From: Nymphaea colorata
Taxonomy: Eukaryota; Streptophyta; Magnoliopsida; Nymphaeales; Nymphaeaceae
Assembly: GCF_008831285.2 (NCBI RefSeq)
Contig: NC_045139.1
Span: 33,019,706 to 33,083,705, forward strand
Reading direction: 5' to 3'
DNA: 64,000 bases
The notes under the pieces are model-generated. The model ran no database searches and had not been told where the DNA came from. It saw only the letters and a program-made list of their open reading frames with translations. Shown here piece after piece: positions 39,534 to 52,700 of the stretch. Position 1 is the stretch's first letter; the number at the start of each line of letters is the position of its first letter. A program made the translations under genes and the position numbers.

Positions 39534-39726
39534 CAGGGCAGAGGCAAAGGGGGCCTGCTTGGGCCCTCGCCCCACCTTAAAAATTTTTTTAAAAAAAATT
39601 ACATGTAAATTTTAGAAAATTTTACTTGTTATATATACAAATTTTGAAAATAATATTTCAGTTCATGTCAAAATTTAGAGACTTTAATTCGGCCTCCCTC
39701 ATAAAAAATTTCTGGCTCTACCCATG
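39534..39726 (+). mobile_element. hAT-like MITE, copy 2
   Basis: It starts CAGGGCAGAGGCAAAGGGGG, with GGGCCCTCGCCCC then the AT-rich core (TTACATGTAAATTTTAGAAA), and ends GGCCTCCCTC...CTGGCTCTACCCATG, an eroded terminal repeat. No clear target duplication remains. Confidence 0.75.
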
Positions 39727-40470
39727 CCCACGTCCAACCCTAAAAGGTGGGAAAAGTTTTTTCGTTATTGTTAAATTGTTAGCTATCCATTTGAAAGTAT
39801 TTGTTATACATGTGAGTCGAGCCAAGACAACCAACCATTTCCTATATGCAAATGGGTTCTGGGTGAGCGAAGGAAGACCCGCTTCATGAAGGCTGAATTA
39901 TCCAACCAACTTTTTCTTTCTTTTTGGCACTGTTCTATCGAATTTCAAGTTGTGCTTTTAGAGCTTTCCTTTTCCTTTTACAGTACAGAGAGTTGACACC
40001 CCCACTGACCACCTACCAATCGGCTCCTTTATTACGCCAACCCCTTAGGAGCCAGTTTGATTTGTTGATCCAAGCTAAAGCTGTAAACTTGATCGTTTTC
40101 CTCCCAACTCCAATTCATCACTAGGAATTCAATTGGCACAGTAAACGGAACTAAATGAATAAATTCTCATTTATTGAGGATTTAAATCTCGCAGAAATGA
40201 ATTCGAACGGAGAAAAGAATAAATTTGAACCGTTGAATTGAATATAATACACAGCTGTCTATATAAATAAAAAGATGATCTATCCAAATAACGGATGCTC
40301 CTAGATTTGCTCGTGATATGGATCATCGAATCTAGAAATCACAAGTTTTTTGGTAGGCTGTCAGAATCGTCCGATCGGAAACCGAACCAGTGGTGTCTTG
40401 TTCTTGAACATTTATTTTTCTTTTTTTAGTTAATTTATATATCTATATATAATTCTTTTTTTCATTTTCT

Positions 40471-40471
<1 letters not shown>

Positions 40472-40520
<49 letters not shown>
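40472..40520. repeat. Compound (CT)n(AT)n microsatellite
   Basis: About 11 CT then about 14 TA units. Confidence 0.95.
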
Positions 40521-40523
<3 letters not shown>

Positions 40524-41016
40524 CTTTGTGAAAGCCTTGAAGCAAACCTTTAAGCATCAATTTTACTGAAAAGTTGACTGAAACTGAAGGCTTGTCAGAC
40601 GTTTGGAGTAAACTTATTTTTGCATTAAATTCATATGTCCGAACGTCTAAAGAAAAAGATTTCTGTTACAAATGTTATTTGAACTCTCAAATACCTAAAA
40701 AAAAAAAACATTTGGAATTTGAGTTTTGATCTTTGCCTGCTTTCCATGCATTTCCTCGTTCTCTCTATGATCTTGTCAAAATTTCCAATTCCAGTAGTAT
40801 TTTGATGTTGTGAGTACATAATAAAGAAAAGATGCAAAATTAGAGTCTTTAATAGCGCCCAAAGAATCCTTGGATTCCAAACACTTCAAAAAAAAAATGT
40901 AAGGCAGGCATTGGGCCAGCTTGACCCAATGAAAGGTCGGTCTCAGCTCTGTTTGTAGTTGTCCCCACTTTTCGGGCCCAAACTGCTCAGGTCGGCTTGG
41001 TCTGGCTCAACTATAA

Positions 41017-41019
<3 letters not shown>

Positions 41020-41088
<69 letters not shown>
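41020..41088. repeat. Long (AT)n microsatellite
   Basis: About 34 uninterrupted AT units. Ile-Tyr repeat reading frames over it are artefacts. Confidence 0.97.
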
Positions 41089-41093
<5 letters not shown>

Positions 41094-42245
41094 GGCTGAG
41101 TCAGGTTGTTCGGGCCCGCCCAACAGCCAATTTTGCAGCGGAGCACAGCCCATTCAATTGGCCTATCAAAAACCCCGACTCGATGTCCAGCCTTAGGTAT
41201 AATGACTAGAGACCACTTATCTATAAATCTGATTTTATCAGCAAATCATTATTTTTTCAACTCTTATAAAATCATATCCACATAATTTTTTTGTCCTTAC
41301 CGTTTTTAAAAAAACTTAAAATCTACTTACATAGCCAAATTTGTTGGGGTTCAATAGACAACAGAGGAAATGAGAAAAAAAGAAGGTAGATGCAATAATT
41401 TTAACAATTAAAAGTATCTACACCAGGCACAGACGCAGCCTTGAATCCTAACAATAAGTGGAAGGGAGAGAAGGTTTCAGCTCGCACTTGAGAGGCGGCA
41501 TACTCTTCCCACTCACCTTATGATTATTTTTTGGGATGGAACAAAACACAAGACATTTTAATCATTTAGCGGATATAGTTTTATCGTCCTTTCTTCTTTC
41601 AACCATCAATGTGGATAGTTTCATATAACTTGAGACTATTTCTTACAAATCTTGCATATATAAGGTTAAATTGTGACATCTTGCAACTCGAAGGCCTTAA
41701 TCGGTTCTCGTGTTTCGAAAGCAAAACCACATTCACCCTTATCAATGTTATCATTCTTTATTTGGTACCACATATGGATAAAAATAACATTATCTATTTG
41801 ATATCATATTGCTATCTTCTCTAAGTGGTAGATCCAAGACTTACCATTAAGCTTGTGGCCTTTACATTGCAATGATGCTCTTTTTGAATAATATTGCAGT
41901 TTTCTTTCCCCACAACAACATCTTCTGGTGTATGATGTATGAGCTTTGCTTCTTCTTTTGTCCTTTGCCACCATTCCAACTAAGCCTAAGGAACAGAATG
42001 GAGGAAAAAGCCAGATTGCCACTCAAGCTTGTCTTCTACCTTCAATGATTGTAGGACCCAAAAAGGCTTTGGGTTATAACTGTATATCAACTCACAGCCA
42101 ATGAGCATCATGGATAATAAAAAATCTCATGTACCATCTACCCAACTCACCTTTTTTTTTTTAATAGAAAGTTTCATTTTTGGACTTACCATTTGCTTAT
42201 ATTTTTGAAAAGTAGGTCCTCTTTTGTGATTTTCTTAATGAAGAC

Positions 42246-42440
42246 CAAAGGCGGAGACGGAAGCGGCCGACAGAGGCCTTGGCCCCCCACACCTCCCTTC
42301 AAATTTTTAAAAATTCAAAAATTTGTATGTAACTTTTAAAAATTTTAGTTCAACCCATATAAAACATTTGAAAAATTTTATTTTTGCCCCTGTTAAAATT
42401 TTGAAACTATAGTTCAGCCCCTGCAACAAAAAATTTTTCT
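42246..42440 (+). mobile_element. hAT-like MITE, copy 3 (3' end lost)
   Basis: It starts CAAAGGCGGAGACGG, then GGCCTTGGCCCCCCAC, core words TTGTATGTAACTTTTAAAAA and CCCTGTTAAAATTTTGAAAC, then ATAGTTCAGCCCCTGCAAC. The final GGCTCCGCC-type repeat is missing. Confidence 0.65.
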
Positions 42441-45121
42441 CAAGGACTTTGTTGCGAACTTTTGCTCATTAGGTCAAGTGAGTAGGGTAACATCTCATCG
42501 AGCGTGAGCCAAAGTACCGCACATTTCCCCCCCGCCCCCGTGGCCTAAGGCCGTCTCAGGGTCTATAGCAGAAACAATATACCTTCAGTTCAATATTGTT
42601 ACCTCACCGTATTAACTCGGAAACATGAATCAAACCGATGACTAGACTTTCAATGGCCCGCCAACCTGGCCAAAGAACTGTGCTCCTTCGGGCTTGCTCG
42701 TTAGTTAAAGATGTAAGAATATAATCTGGTGAGAGAAGTAAATAAGGTTTCCCCTTTTTAGGTTAGGAAAAGTTTACTTCAAGCTATTATTTGACTTTTT
42801 TTCTATAAAAAAACATGTTTTACACTAGGAAAATTGTAAGAGTAGTGTCTTGTTTAGAATTTTAAGTAAAAGACAAAGCCCAAAAATAGAAATTTGAAGA
42901 GCCACTTGTTGAAAATTTTTCTTTGAAAATTTCCTTTGTGTTTGAAGCCCTAGATCTTGGAAAAGGTAATACCATGTAAATGGTCCACTCATGATTATGC
43001 TTTTTTATTTTCAAGCATGTACTTTAGGTGAACTATAAATTTAGTTGCTTTGGTCAGCCATGATAGAATAATTTGGACTTTCTTGTTCAGTCTGCATTAA
43101 ATGGTAGTTTTACCCCATTCATGTGGTAAATTGTTTTGACATATATAGAAAGCTTTTTAGCTATTGTTTATGATTTCAAATATTACACACACACACACAT
43201 ACTATGACAATTTACAGAAAATGGTATAGGGTTTAAGAAAATAACTATAACAGACTTAAGTTTCAAAAGTTTTCATTTAACTGCTTATGTTATACCATGT
43301 GTGCTCTCGTTTCAAGTGGTTACATATAAAATATTCAAACATGAGTGCATGTATCTCTTACTATTTCAAATTTGTGTGCATTTTAGATAAATTATTTGCT
43401 TCCTATCTTTTTAGATATTTGGAAGGGACAACATCACCTGCTCATAAGTGGTCCAGAGACCTTTATTACCCAATAGAAAAACATGCCCAATTTCCATATT
43501 TAATGAGAGTATTGACACTGTTGTTGTCTGTTCAATTTGGTGTTACTCAAAAGTGATGAACTTCCATTATGTTTGATAACTTCCGATCTTAAATGTAAGA
43601 TTGATTTAAAATCCATAATTTGTGAAGCCTACTGCCTAAACAAACAGCGGATTCGATAATGCGGATTTCAGATCCGAGTTAAGTATTAAACTTTGCCATC
43701 AGCTGTTAAATTTTTCTTTGTCCATTTACCATTCTTCGAGTGAGTGAGAGGGCTATGCCATTGCACAGGCAAGAGCGGAAAGCTCTCATCCTTCCCTTTG
43801 CATTCAGGGTCTAGGGCTGCGTCAGTACCAGATGGTGAGATCCCCACATGCTTCAACTTGCATGTAAGTCTCACACTTTTTACAAGGTCTAGAGCTGCGT
43901 CGGTACCAAATGGTGAGATCCCCACAGGCTTCAACTTGTATGTAAGTTTCACACTTCTTACAATACTGGAACATAATCCACTGCAGGTTCAAACTAAGAT
44001 GTGTCTCCAACGCCTCAAGTCTGCCCATTCGAGCTATGCCCTTCGGGGCGTCCATTTACCATAATCAATTTTGTGTTTGATAAGCAAAATTTTTCTAGCC
44101 TTTTTGGTCTTTTCAGGGATCTGAATACTCCATTTTGGTTGGGGCCTGAATATAAAATCTACTTAGAGGTGTCTCGTCGGCTTGCCGACATCTGTAAGCT
44201 GTCCTTATCATAATACATTCAAAACTTCTTAGAGAGATAAGACTTATTTCATATGCATGAACTCTTGACAGGACAGAGCACATGCACTAAAAGGGAAAGC
44301 AAGGCTGGTAGTTTTGACTGTATCCAATAACCAGAACACTCCTTTCTGCTCACACCAACTGCTGTCTGTAGAAGCCATGGGCCACAAGAAGTATAAAGCA
44401 TTATAGCCGTTCATGCGTACCTAGCTTCTCAACATAATCTTATTTTCAAATTTCAAAACCTTGACTTCTTATCACCTACCACATTGAGTTTATATACATA
44501 TATATATATATGGAAAATGACCAAACAATCACAAACCACAGAGATTTTTGAAAAACAGATATTAAGAGCGCCCACTGCAAGAAAAGAACGGAGTACAAGG
44601 GAAACAACGAATTGGACTGCACAAGGCAAGATAATTAGCATGACTGCTTTGAAACGAATTTGGTTGTTTATTTATGGGGATGATTCTTTTATTAAATTGG
44701 TCGAATCCTGCCAATTATTTTTCTTTAGGATGACTGACACGGAAGGGATGAGTGGGCAAGCGAATGGAATCGAGCGAGGGGCACGAGAAACGCCTGGTTT
44801 TTCATCCGCCTCCCTCTTGTTTTCTAAACTTGAAAATCGATCGATGTAGTAAAAAAAAGGGAAGGGGGCGGTAGAGAACGCATTTATTACACAATTTCGT
44901 ATCTCTATATTGACCTTGTTAGCCCCACCAGTACCACCATCCACACCACCACCTCCACCATCTTCTCCTCCATCCTTCTCTTGGCGTTACCGACATCGTC
45001 ACGTTCTATCTTCTAAGAGAGATGTGATCCAATAAATAAATGATGGCAAATTTGGTAACTCCCGGTTCCTGATTGTGGGGGGAGAGAGAGAGGGAGGGGG
45101 AGAGAGAGAGGGGAGAGAGAG
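42441..45121. other. Spacer and probable synaptotagmin promoter
   Basis: AT-rich to about 44.2 kb, then increasingly mixed. The last 70 bp before the synaptotagmin ATG are GA-rich (GGGGGAGAGAGAGAG), a typical plant leader. No gene is recognised between. Confidence 0.45.
43808..43963. repeat. 78-bp tandem duplication
   Basis: GGTCTAGGGCTGCGTCAGTA at 43808 and GGTCTAGAGCTGCGTCGGTA at 43886 begin two copies of a 78-bp unit. Because 78 is divisible by 3, ORFs stay open across both copies on both strands (26-residue repeats), but none has a recognisable motif. Confidence 0.9.
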
Positions 45122-46743
45122 ATGGGTTTCTTGAGTTCTTTGCTGGGTTTCGTGGGATTTGGGGTGGGGATTTCTGTAGGACTGGTAATTGGGTACTACC
45201 TGTTCATCTACTTCCAGCCCAATGACGTCAAGGTATGACTCTGTCTTGGGAGTTTGTTTTTTTTCTCTCTGCAACTCCTTTGATTTGGGTTTCTCTTTGA
45301 TCCGTTTTATTTCGTGTTTTGGGGGAGATGGGTGTTTGTGCATGCGTGGCTTGTGGGTGTGCCTGTGAAAGAAAATCTTTGATTCATGCGGTCGTGGTTT
45401 TGGTGGTTTAACTTTTCATGGGAGTGAATGTAGTCGAGTTCTTGGGCGTTAGTTTCTAATGTGGTTGATCTGGGAGTCTGTTCCAGGGGGGTCCCCTCCT
45501 CCTCTTTAGTTTGTTGGGGAATTGTGGTCTGCATTCCTCATGTGGTTCAAAGAAGAATGCATCCAGAAGCCATGGTTGTGTAACTTGAGCTCGACGATGC
45601 ATTTCATGGTATGAGGATGTTGATTTGCAAAGTAACAGTAATTAATGGTGATACTGTTAATAATTGTAATAACAAAACCAGCGTTGTTCTTGTTGTTGTT
45701 TTAGTGATTACTACTATGACTCTTGGATCCTCCATGTATACAATTTCCTCGAACTCGTTTTGCTTGTTTTCTATGGTGTTGACATATCACTCGCATTTTA
45801 TTTGGATAATAAAAAAATTAGTGGTTAATTCGGTGCTGTTAAAGAAGGGGCGGAAAGTATAAGCATAAATGAGTCAGAATTTTCTATTTTTTCTTGATAT
45901 CGTGTCACTTTTTACCTTTATTAAATATTTTTACGGCTTCGTTACGGCTTAGTGCCTGGGCACTTTGTGCACTTCTTCTGATTCTGTTTCTTCGTCCTTC
46001 GTAGAATAGATACAACACACAAGGAAAACCTCACCTGAAAAGATTTTCTTGAATGAGAATTTTGGCAATTTGATGGGGTTTGGTGCTATGTCACTTTCCC
46101 TCCTTTCTAGTAAGAAATGAGCTGCAGATACTGTTAGATGTACTGAAGGATCGAGCCGCACAAATCACTGTGCATTTGGCAGATGCCTACCTTATTCTAT
46201 GGATATCTTGCCCTTCCATCTGATTCAAGGCGTGGACTGTATCAAAAGTCAAAACCCACACTAACCTGCACTCTGCGATCTACTCGTCAGCTCCCTTCGT
46301 ACAACCATAAGCCAATGGTTATGTAGACAACTTCTGTCTGAATATGCTAATGTCGAAGGTGTAGGAAAACTAAAAGAGGACATCTTAACTCTTTAGTGTC
46401 TAAAAAATCCAGTTTAACCTCACTGGTTTTCATAATTTTTTGCGCATTGCAGGACAGTATATGGGACTGGGTATTTCTTCTGATTTTCTGTGACTGATGA
46501 ACAATTTGTTTATAATTTTAATCACATTTTTGGGAAAAAAACATCATATCTAAATGTGGGAAAGTCCAATTGGACAAACCAGTTGGTGACCTATGTGCTT
46601 AGTTTAATCACCACAGCTTGTCATTTTTACAGAGGTTACACAAACAAAGGCCTGAAAATCACCAACATTCGCCCTTCAAAATTCCTGTTCTTAGGTCAGG
46701 AAAAACATGTTCTAGGATCAACGTGGAGTTTTTTTTGGCATTA

Positions 46744-46774
<31 letters not shown>

Positions 46775-49700
46775 GTAAAGCTTGCCTAGGATGCATAGTT
46801 GTAGATACCATGTCTGCTATCTGCTTTAACTGCTTTTCTTATATCCTTTTTCTTTAGCATCCGGTCATTATGACGATGTGGCAAGTGTTCTGCTGCTGAT
46901 GAATTCATTTGAACATAGAGGGATATGTGGCAATTGGCTTTGTTTGCCTTGAACCTTAAAGTCTTGATTAGTAGATTTTGAAGTATTTTGGAACACTTTT
47001 TCCTTCTATGGCTGCTTTACCACATTATGAAAGTCTTGGTTCAGATGTTATTCCATTTTGTTGTTTGATTTTGTTTTCCTTAATACGCCTTTCTTCTTTA
47101 CAAGAACTATCCTATTTGATCTTTCAAGGGATCTAATGTTCCAAGCTTGCAAATACATACCTGTCTAGTTGATGGTTGAAGTTTTACAAGGTCATCACCG
47201 TAACGAACATAAAACGGGAATCATTTTAATATTAATCATGAAATGGCTTTGGATCCTTACACACTTCCATCATGAAAAAGTATCACTCAACTTTTGTCTG
47301 TGCTTGCAGAGACGTCATCTTTGGTTTACTGTTTGCAGACTAGAACTAGAAGAGTGACATTTTTTCCTGGTTTTATCTTGTTTTCTGATGGATTTTTACC
47401 TGATATGCTGATTTTCATTCCTTTTCATCAACTAACCAGGATCCTACAGTTCGACCTCTTGTTGAGCATGACTCAAAATCTTTGCAGCACATGCTTCCTG
47501 AGATACCCTTGTGGGTGAAAAATCCTGACTATGAGAGAGTATGTATCTAAAACTCTTAAGACCAGAACATATTCCTAAGTGGCATCTTGTTTTAGAGCTG
47601 AATAGTATGCTTACTGATCATTTTCTCTATACTGGTTCCTGTAGGTTGATTGGTTAAACAAGTTTCTTAGCAATATGTGGCCATATTTGGATAAGGTATT
47701 GCTACTTTAGCCATTTTCCTCAACAAATATAATATCTTGAACAGTTTTCTTCAATTTAGCTACAATATTGTGCTCATAACCAAGTGAAATTTCTCCCACT
47801 ATCGTGGCTAGTGTTTCTCTAAGATAAGAAATTTGATTGATTTCACTGTTGGGATAGCTAATCCATTCTTGAGTTTCAGTCCACTTCTGTGTTACCTATA
47901 AAAAGTTTTAGTATTTTCTTGGGGTATAGGCTGTATGTAAGATGGCAAAAGAGATAGCAAAGCCAATCATTGCAGAGCAGATTCCAAAGTTCAAGATTGA
48001 TTCGGTTGAGTTTGAAACTCTTACACTGGGCACCCTTCCTCCAACTTTTCAAGGTAACTTAGTTGTTTCACAGTTCTCATTTTGCCTGACATTTTGCTAT
48101 GTGATCTAATGAATTCAAGTTTGGAAGATGAGCTCTGAGCTTGAACCCCTTCACTTTGGCAGCTTAAAAATACCATTTCAAATTTGTATCACTCAATAAG
48201 CATTTGTATCTATGTGATTCAATTTGATCAGTGGCATATAATGTGTTAGGACTTGTATTTCTTTCTCAACACAAAGGTTGATTTGCAATTTCTGCTACAT
48301 TGTGTTAGAAGTGTGACACAGCAATGTGTTATATATATATATATATATATATAGACACGAGTCTGTGAGTAAATGAATATTCCCTAACTTTTCAAGCATC
48401 TATAGTTGCTGACCCTTAAATTTGAAGTATTTGCAAATGTCTACTGTTAGATAACTATGCCATAAGGAATTACCTTACAAAAATTATTATTACGAATAGC
48501 AGTATATTATGAGTCTATGATTCATTAATATAAATTAGCTTTCAACCCTCCAAATGGGTCTTTTCAGTGAATATTGCTTCACCATTCATTTTTTATGGTC
48601 TTGAGAGTTGAGAGGCATACCCATTTTCTTCTCTTTGTTTGCAGCTATTCATCCAAAGAGTCATGATATATTTTGTAGGTTGATTTTGTACCTTTTGCCC
48701 ATTATGGGGCTAGCTATTTCTTAGTGGATGCCACTGCATGCTCCAGGCAACATCTGTGTGTGTGTATATGTTGAGAGAGAGAGAGAGAGATTTCAGTTCA
48801 AACATCAGAAAGTCAATGGAGCTACTTGCATCTGTTCACCAATTAACAGTTTCTATGCTTCACTCACCTTGAATAGTTGAATGTTAGGTTTCATGTCCAC
48901 TTTGATGGAACAGTTATCAAAGGCTGATATTGAACAAAATTTTACACTAGAGCCCAGGGCTATAGATTTGTTTTTTCCGCATGGTTTGACCAGCTCCTGA
49001 GACTGCTTCCAGAATTAAAGTCTTAACATTTCCAAACTTGTGGGCAGGACATGGAAAACCCGTTCTCGGATAAAAAAAATATTTTTGAGAATACATACAA
49101 AGAATACTTTATATGGAGAATTTGGTTCTGTTGTTCAGAAATTAAATTTCTCTTATACCAGACTTCTTTCTGATGAAATGGTTGCGATACATGTATCTTT
49201 TAAAAATCAACACCAAACACAGAACAATTGGTTTAACTTAAAAAACCAACTCAAATGACTGATTCTCTTAAAAAAAAAAGAAAAGAAAAGGATTTTGGGA
49301 TTGTGGGAATTGAAAGGTAGATATTTAGATGGTTCAACAAGTTAGGTTTACTAGCTTATTTTATTTCATTGAATTTGAGATCCTTTTATCACTTCTGGAT
49401 TCTGGTTTGCTTTCTTATAAATGTTTCAATTTTGCAATATAAATCAATAGTAAGGTACAATACGCACACGTCTGAGCTACTTTAGTAGTATAATTGTTTG
49501 ATTATGTGACTTTTCTCACTTTGGCAAAACCTGCTAAATAAAAATTGTAAAACAAGTATGAATTATGACATGTTATAGGTTGAGTATTTTTCAGATTCTA
49601 AACTACATATGCTGTCTTGCATATTGAAAATTGATTTTATCATACAAGGGAAATGCATGGAAAGCACATGGACATGGACATAAACATGTTTTCTGATGAT

Positions 49701-52700
49701 TGGAAAGAAAAAATTATTCAATGGAAAACAAAATTTCCATTTATTCCCATGTTTCTCACAAGTTGATGAATTAGGAGGAACAGGTTTCTGATTTTCTAAA
49801 AGTTTTCCAGGAAATGAGCATTCCATATTTAATGAGAGTTCTGGTACCTATTGTTTGTTGTTCATCGAGATTTTATTTTGGATGCCCATAAGGATGCTAC
49901 TTCAATGTCATTCTATGTCTTTTCGGTTTAGTCCTGTAGTGGACCATTATATCTGAATATGTATCTTTCAGCTTGAGATATTCTAGTCTGTGATGTCTGA
50001 TCAACTTTTAAATGGTCATCTATTATATCTTTATCTTGTGTCATTTATTGTTCAGACTAGATCTTTATTTAAATTTCCACTTATGTTGCAATTTGAACAT
50101 TACATAGGAATGAAAGTTTATATTACTGATGAGAAGGAGCTGATCATGGAGCCATCATTTAAGTGGGCGGGCAATCCGAATGTTATTGTGGCAGTTAAAG
50201 CATTTGGGCTGAAGGCAACTGTGCAGGTCACTTCCTTATCTAGCAGGAAAAGTAAATTATTGGAGTGAAGCACCTGAGTGTATGATGACTTTTGACCTCT
50301 TTAATGACTAGGCACAGCTCAAACTCGGCTAATGTCATGGTATGCAAGCTTGAGCTCGCCTGGAACTCGACTTGAGCTCACATCTTACTGCTTGAGCTCC
50401 AGCCAAGTTGAGCTCAACAAACCTCAAAGCCAGCTCAGAAGCTTAGATGAGCCAAGTATAAAAAGATTAATATTTTTAAAACACACACTTTAAAAGGAAA
50501 GCATGGTGAGTTTTGATGCAGAATACTTTATTTGAAAACCCAAAGGATGCTCATTACACTAATGACATCTTATATGACAATTGTGCGATAACCCAAGGGA
50601 TGCCCATTACACCAAAGGCATCTTATATGACAATAGTGTTATATATCTATATGCTCTTGACGAGACTAAATGTTCTATGAGTCAAGCAGATACAACTTGA
50701 GATGGACTCATTTAATTTGTTAAGTTTAACTACTGGCTCGAACTCAACTTGCTTAATAAACAAGTCAAGCTCAAACCGAGCTTATACAAGTCGAGCTTGA
50801 CCCAAGCTCAAGCTGCTCAACTTGTTGTGCAGCCCTACCAGGTGTTATGTTTCTAGGTTGCATCTGCTTATTTTAATTAGAGGTCATGATAGGTTATTCT
50901 GTTACTTGACAACACAAGTATATATTAGGTGCAAGACCTGAATTCCAGATTTTTTTTTTTTTGTAGGGTTTATCTGTTTATTCTAAATGTGTAGGTCTTG
51001 AATGAATAAAGATAATGTGCTGACATTTTTTCGTGGGACCTCAGTTGGTGGATTTGCAAGTTTTTGCTTCTCCAAGAATCACTCTGAAGCCTTTGGTGCC
51101 AACATTTCCTTGTTTTGCAAAAATTCTTGTCTCCCTAATGGAGAAGGTAGCTGACAACTTATTTCTATTTATTATATATTTCTGTTGAATGCATTTTTCC
51201 TTCATGTTCGGTGCCCAACTAACTTCTTACCTTTTCTTGCTGTAGCCACATGTTGATTTTGGACTAAAACTTCTTGGGGGAGACGTGATGTCCATTCCTG
51301 GCCTTTACAGATTTGTTCAGGTACTTTTGCTTTCATATTAACAGTTCGTTCTTTTCTTGCATTGGTTTCATTCCTATTGGCTATTCTGATTAGATTGCTT
51401 GATGGGTCATATTTCTGACCATACTTATGAAAGAATGGCAAAGTTATCATTTGTGTATTAGTTATCGAAGAGTTCTAGTATGTTACCCTTCTTCCATAAA
51501 TAACTCATACAAACCAGAAGCTAATGCCACCTTCTGAATTTTTAAAAAAATTGGTTTATAATTTCACTTGTTGTTTTCATTTTTCTAATATCTTCTGCAG
51601 GAGACTATCAAGGATCAGGTTGCAAATATGTATTTATGGCCTAAGACACTGGAAGTGGCAATCATGGATCTTTCAAAGTACATTACTGGTTATATTTATT
51701 TGTTCACTTTTCTGTTTGTGATTACTTGTAACAATTTCAAGATTTCTGTATGAATGCCCAGGGCCATGCAGAAACCAGTCGCTATTCTTCAAGTCAAGGT
51801 TGTGAGAGCAACTAAGCTAAAGAAGAAAGACTTATTGGGCAAGTCTGATCCCTATGTGAAACTTAAGCTTACAGAGGATAAGCTTCCATCTAAGAAAACA
51901 ACTGTCAAGCACACTAATCTGAACCCTGAATGGAATGAGGAATTTAACTTTATTGTGAAGGATCCAGAATCTCAAGCCCTTGAGTTCACTGTATATGATT
52001 GGGAACAGGTACCTGACTTTTGCTTTTTTTTTTTCTTTTTATAATTCTTTCATTTGTGTCAGCCATCTGATGCTGACTTCAATATTTGCATCCTTATAAT
52101 CTGTTTAGGTTGGCAAGCATGAGAAGATGGGAATGAATGTCATTCCTTTGAATGATCTGCCTCATGATGAGCTAAAAACTTTGACACTTGACCTGCTTAA
52201 AAATATGGATCCTAATGACCCACAAAATGAAAAGGGACGCGGACAAATCACCTTGGATGTGACATATAAACCATTTAAAGCAGAGGATTTAGCAAATGAA
52301 TTGAATGAAGAGACAGGTGCAGTTGAGAGTGCTCCTGAAGGAACACCTGCTGGTGGAGGTCTGCTTGTAATAATTGTGCATGAAGCTCAAGATCTGGAAG
52401 GCAAGCATCACACAAATCCCTATGTACGACTTCTCTTCAAGGGAGAAGAAAAGAAAACTAAGGTATCATGATGTACTTGTAGCTGCACCTCTGGCAGTTT
52501 GATGGTTATAAATTGTGATCATTTGCTGAAAATACCTTCTACTCTTGTGGATTCAGCATATCAAGAAAAACAGAGACCCTAGGTGGGAGGAGGAGTTCAC
52601 TTTTACACTGGAAGAGCCACCAACTAATGAACGCATCCATGTGGAGGTATTTAGTCGGCCACCTAGCATTGGCTTACATTCAAAGGTATGAAACAATCTT

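Larger units (their letters stand above)
39730..42240. other. Gene-poor spacer with low-complexity DNA
   Basis: Contains (CT)n(TA)n at 40472-40520 and (AT)n at 41020-41088. The latter is flanked on both sides by CAGGTCGGCTTGGTCTGGCT / GGGCTGAGTCAGGTTGTTCG, a CCCGGCC-type degenerate interspersed repeat. No gene is recognised. Confidence 0.5.

Noticed and set aside
40943-41209. ORFs of Ile-Tyr repeats on both strands.
   Set aside because: They are translations of the (AT)n microsatellite at 41020-41088.
43744-44064. A possible resistance-gene or LRR fragment.
   Set aside because: The repeat length is 26 residues with no leucine pattern, and the open frames result from a 78-bp duplication.
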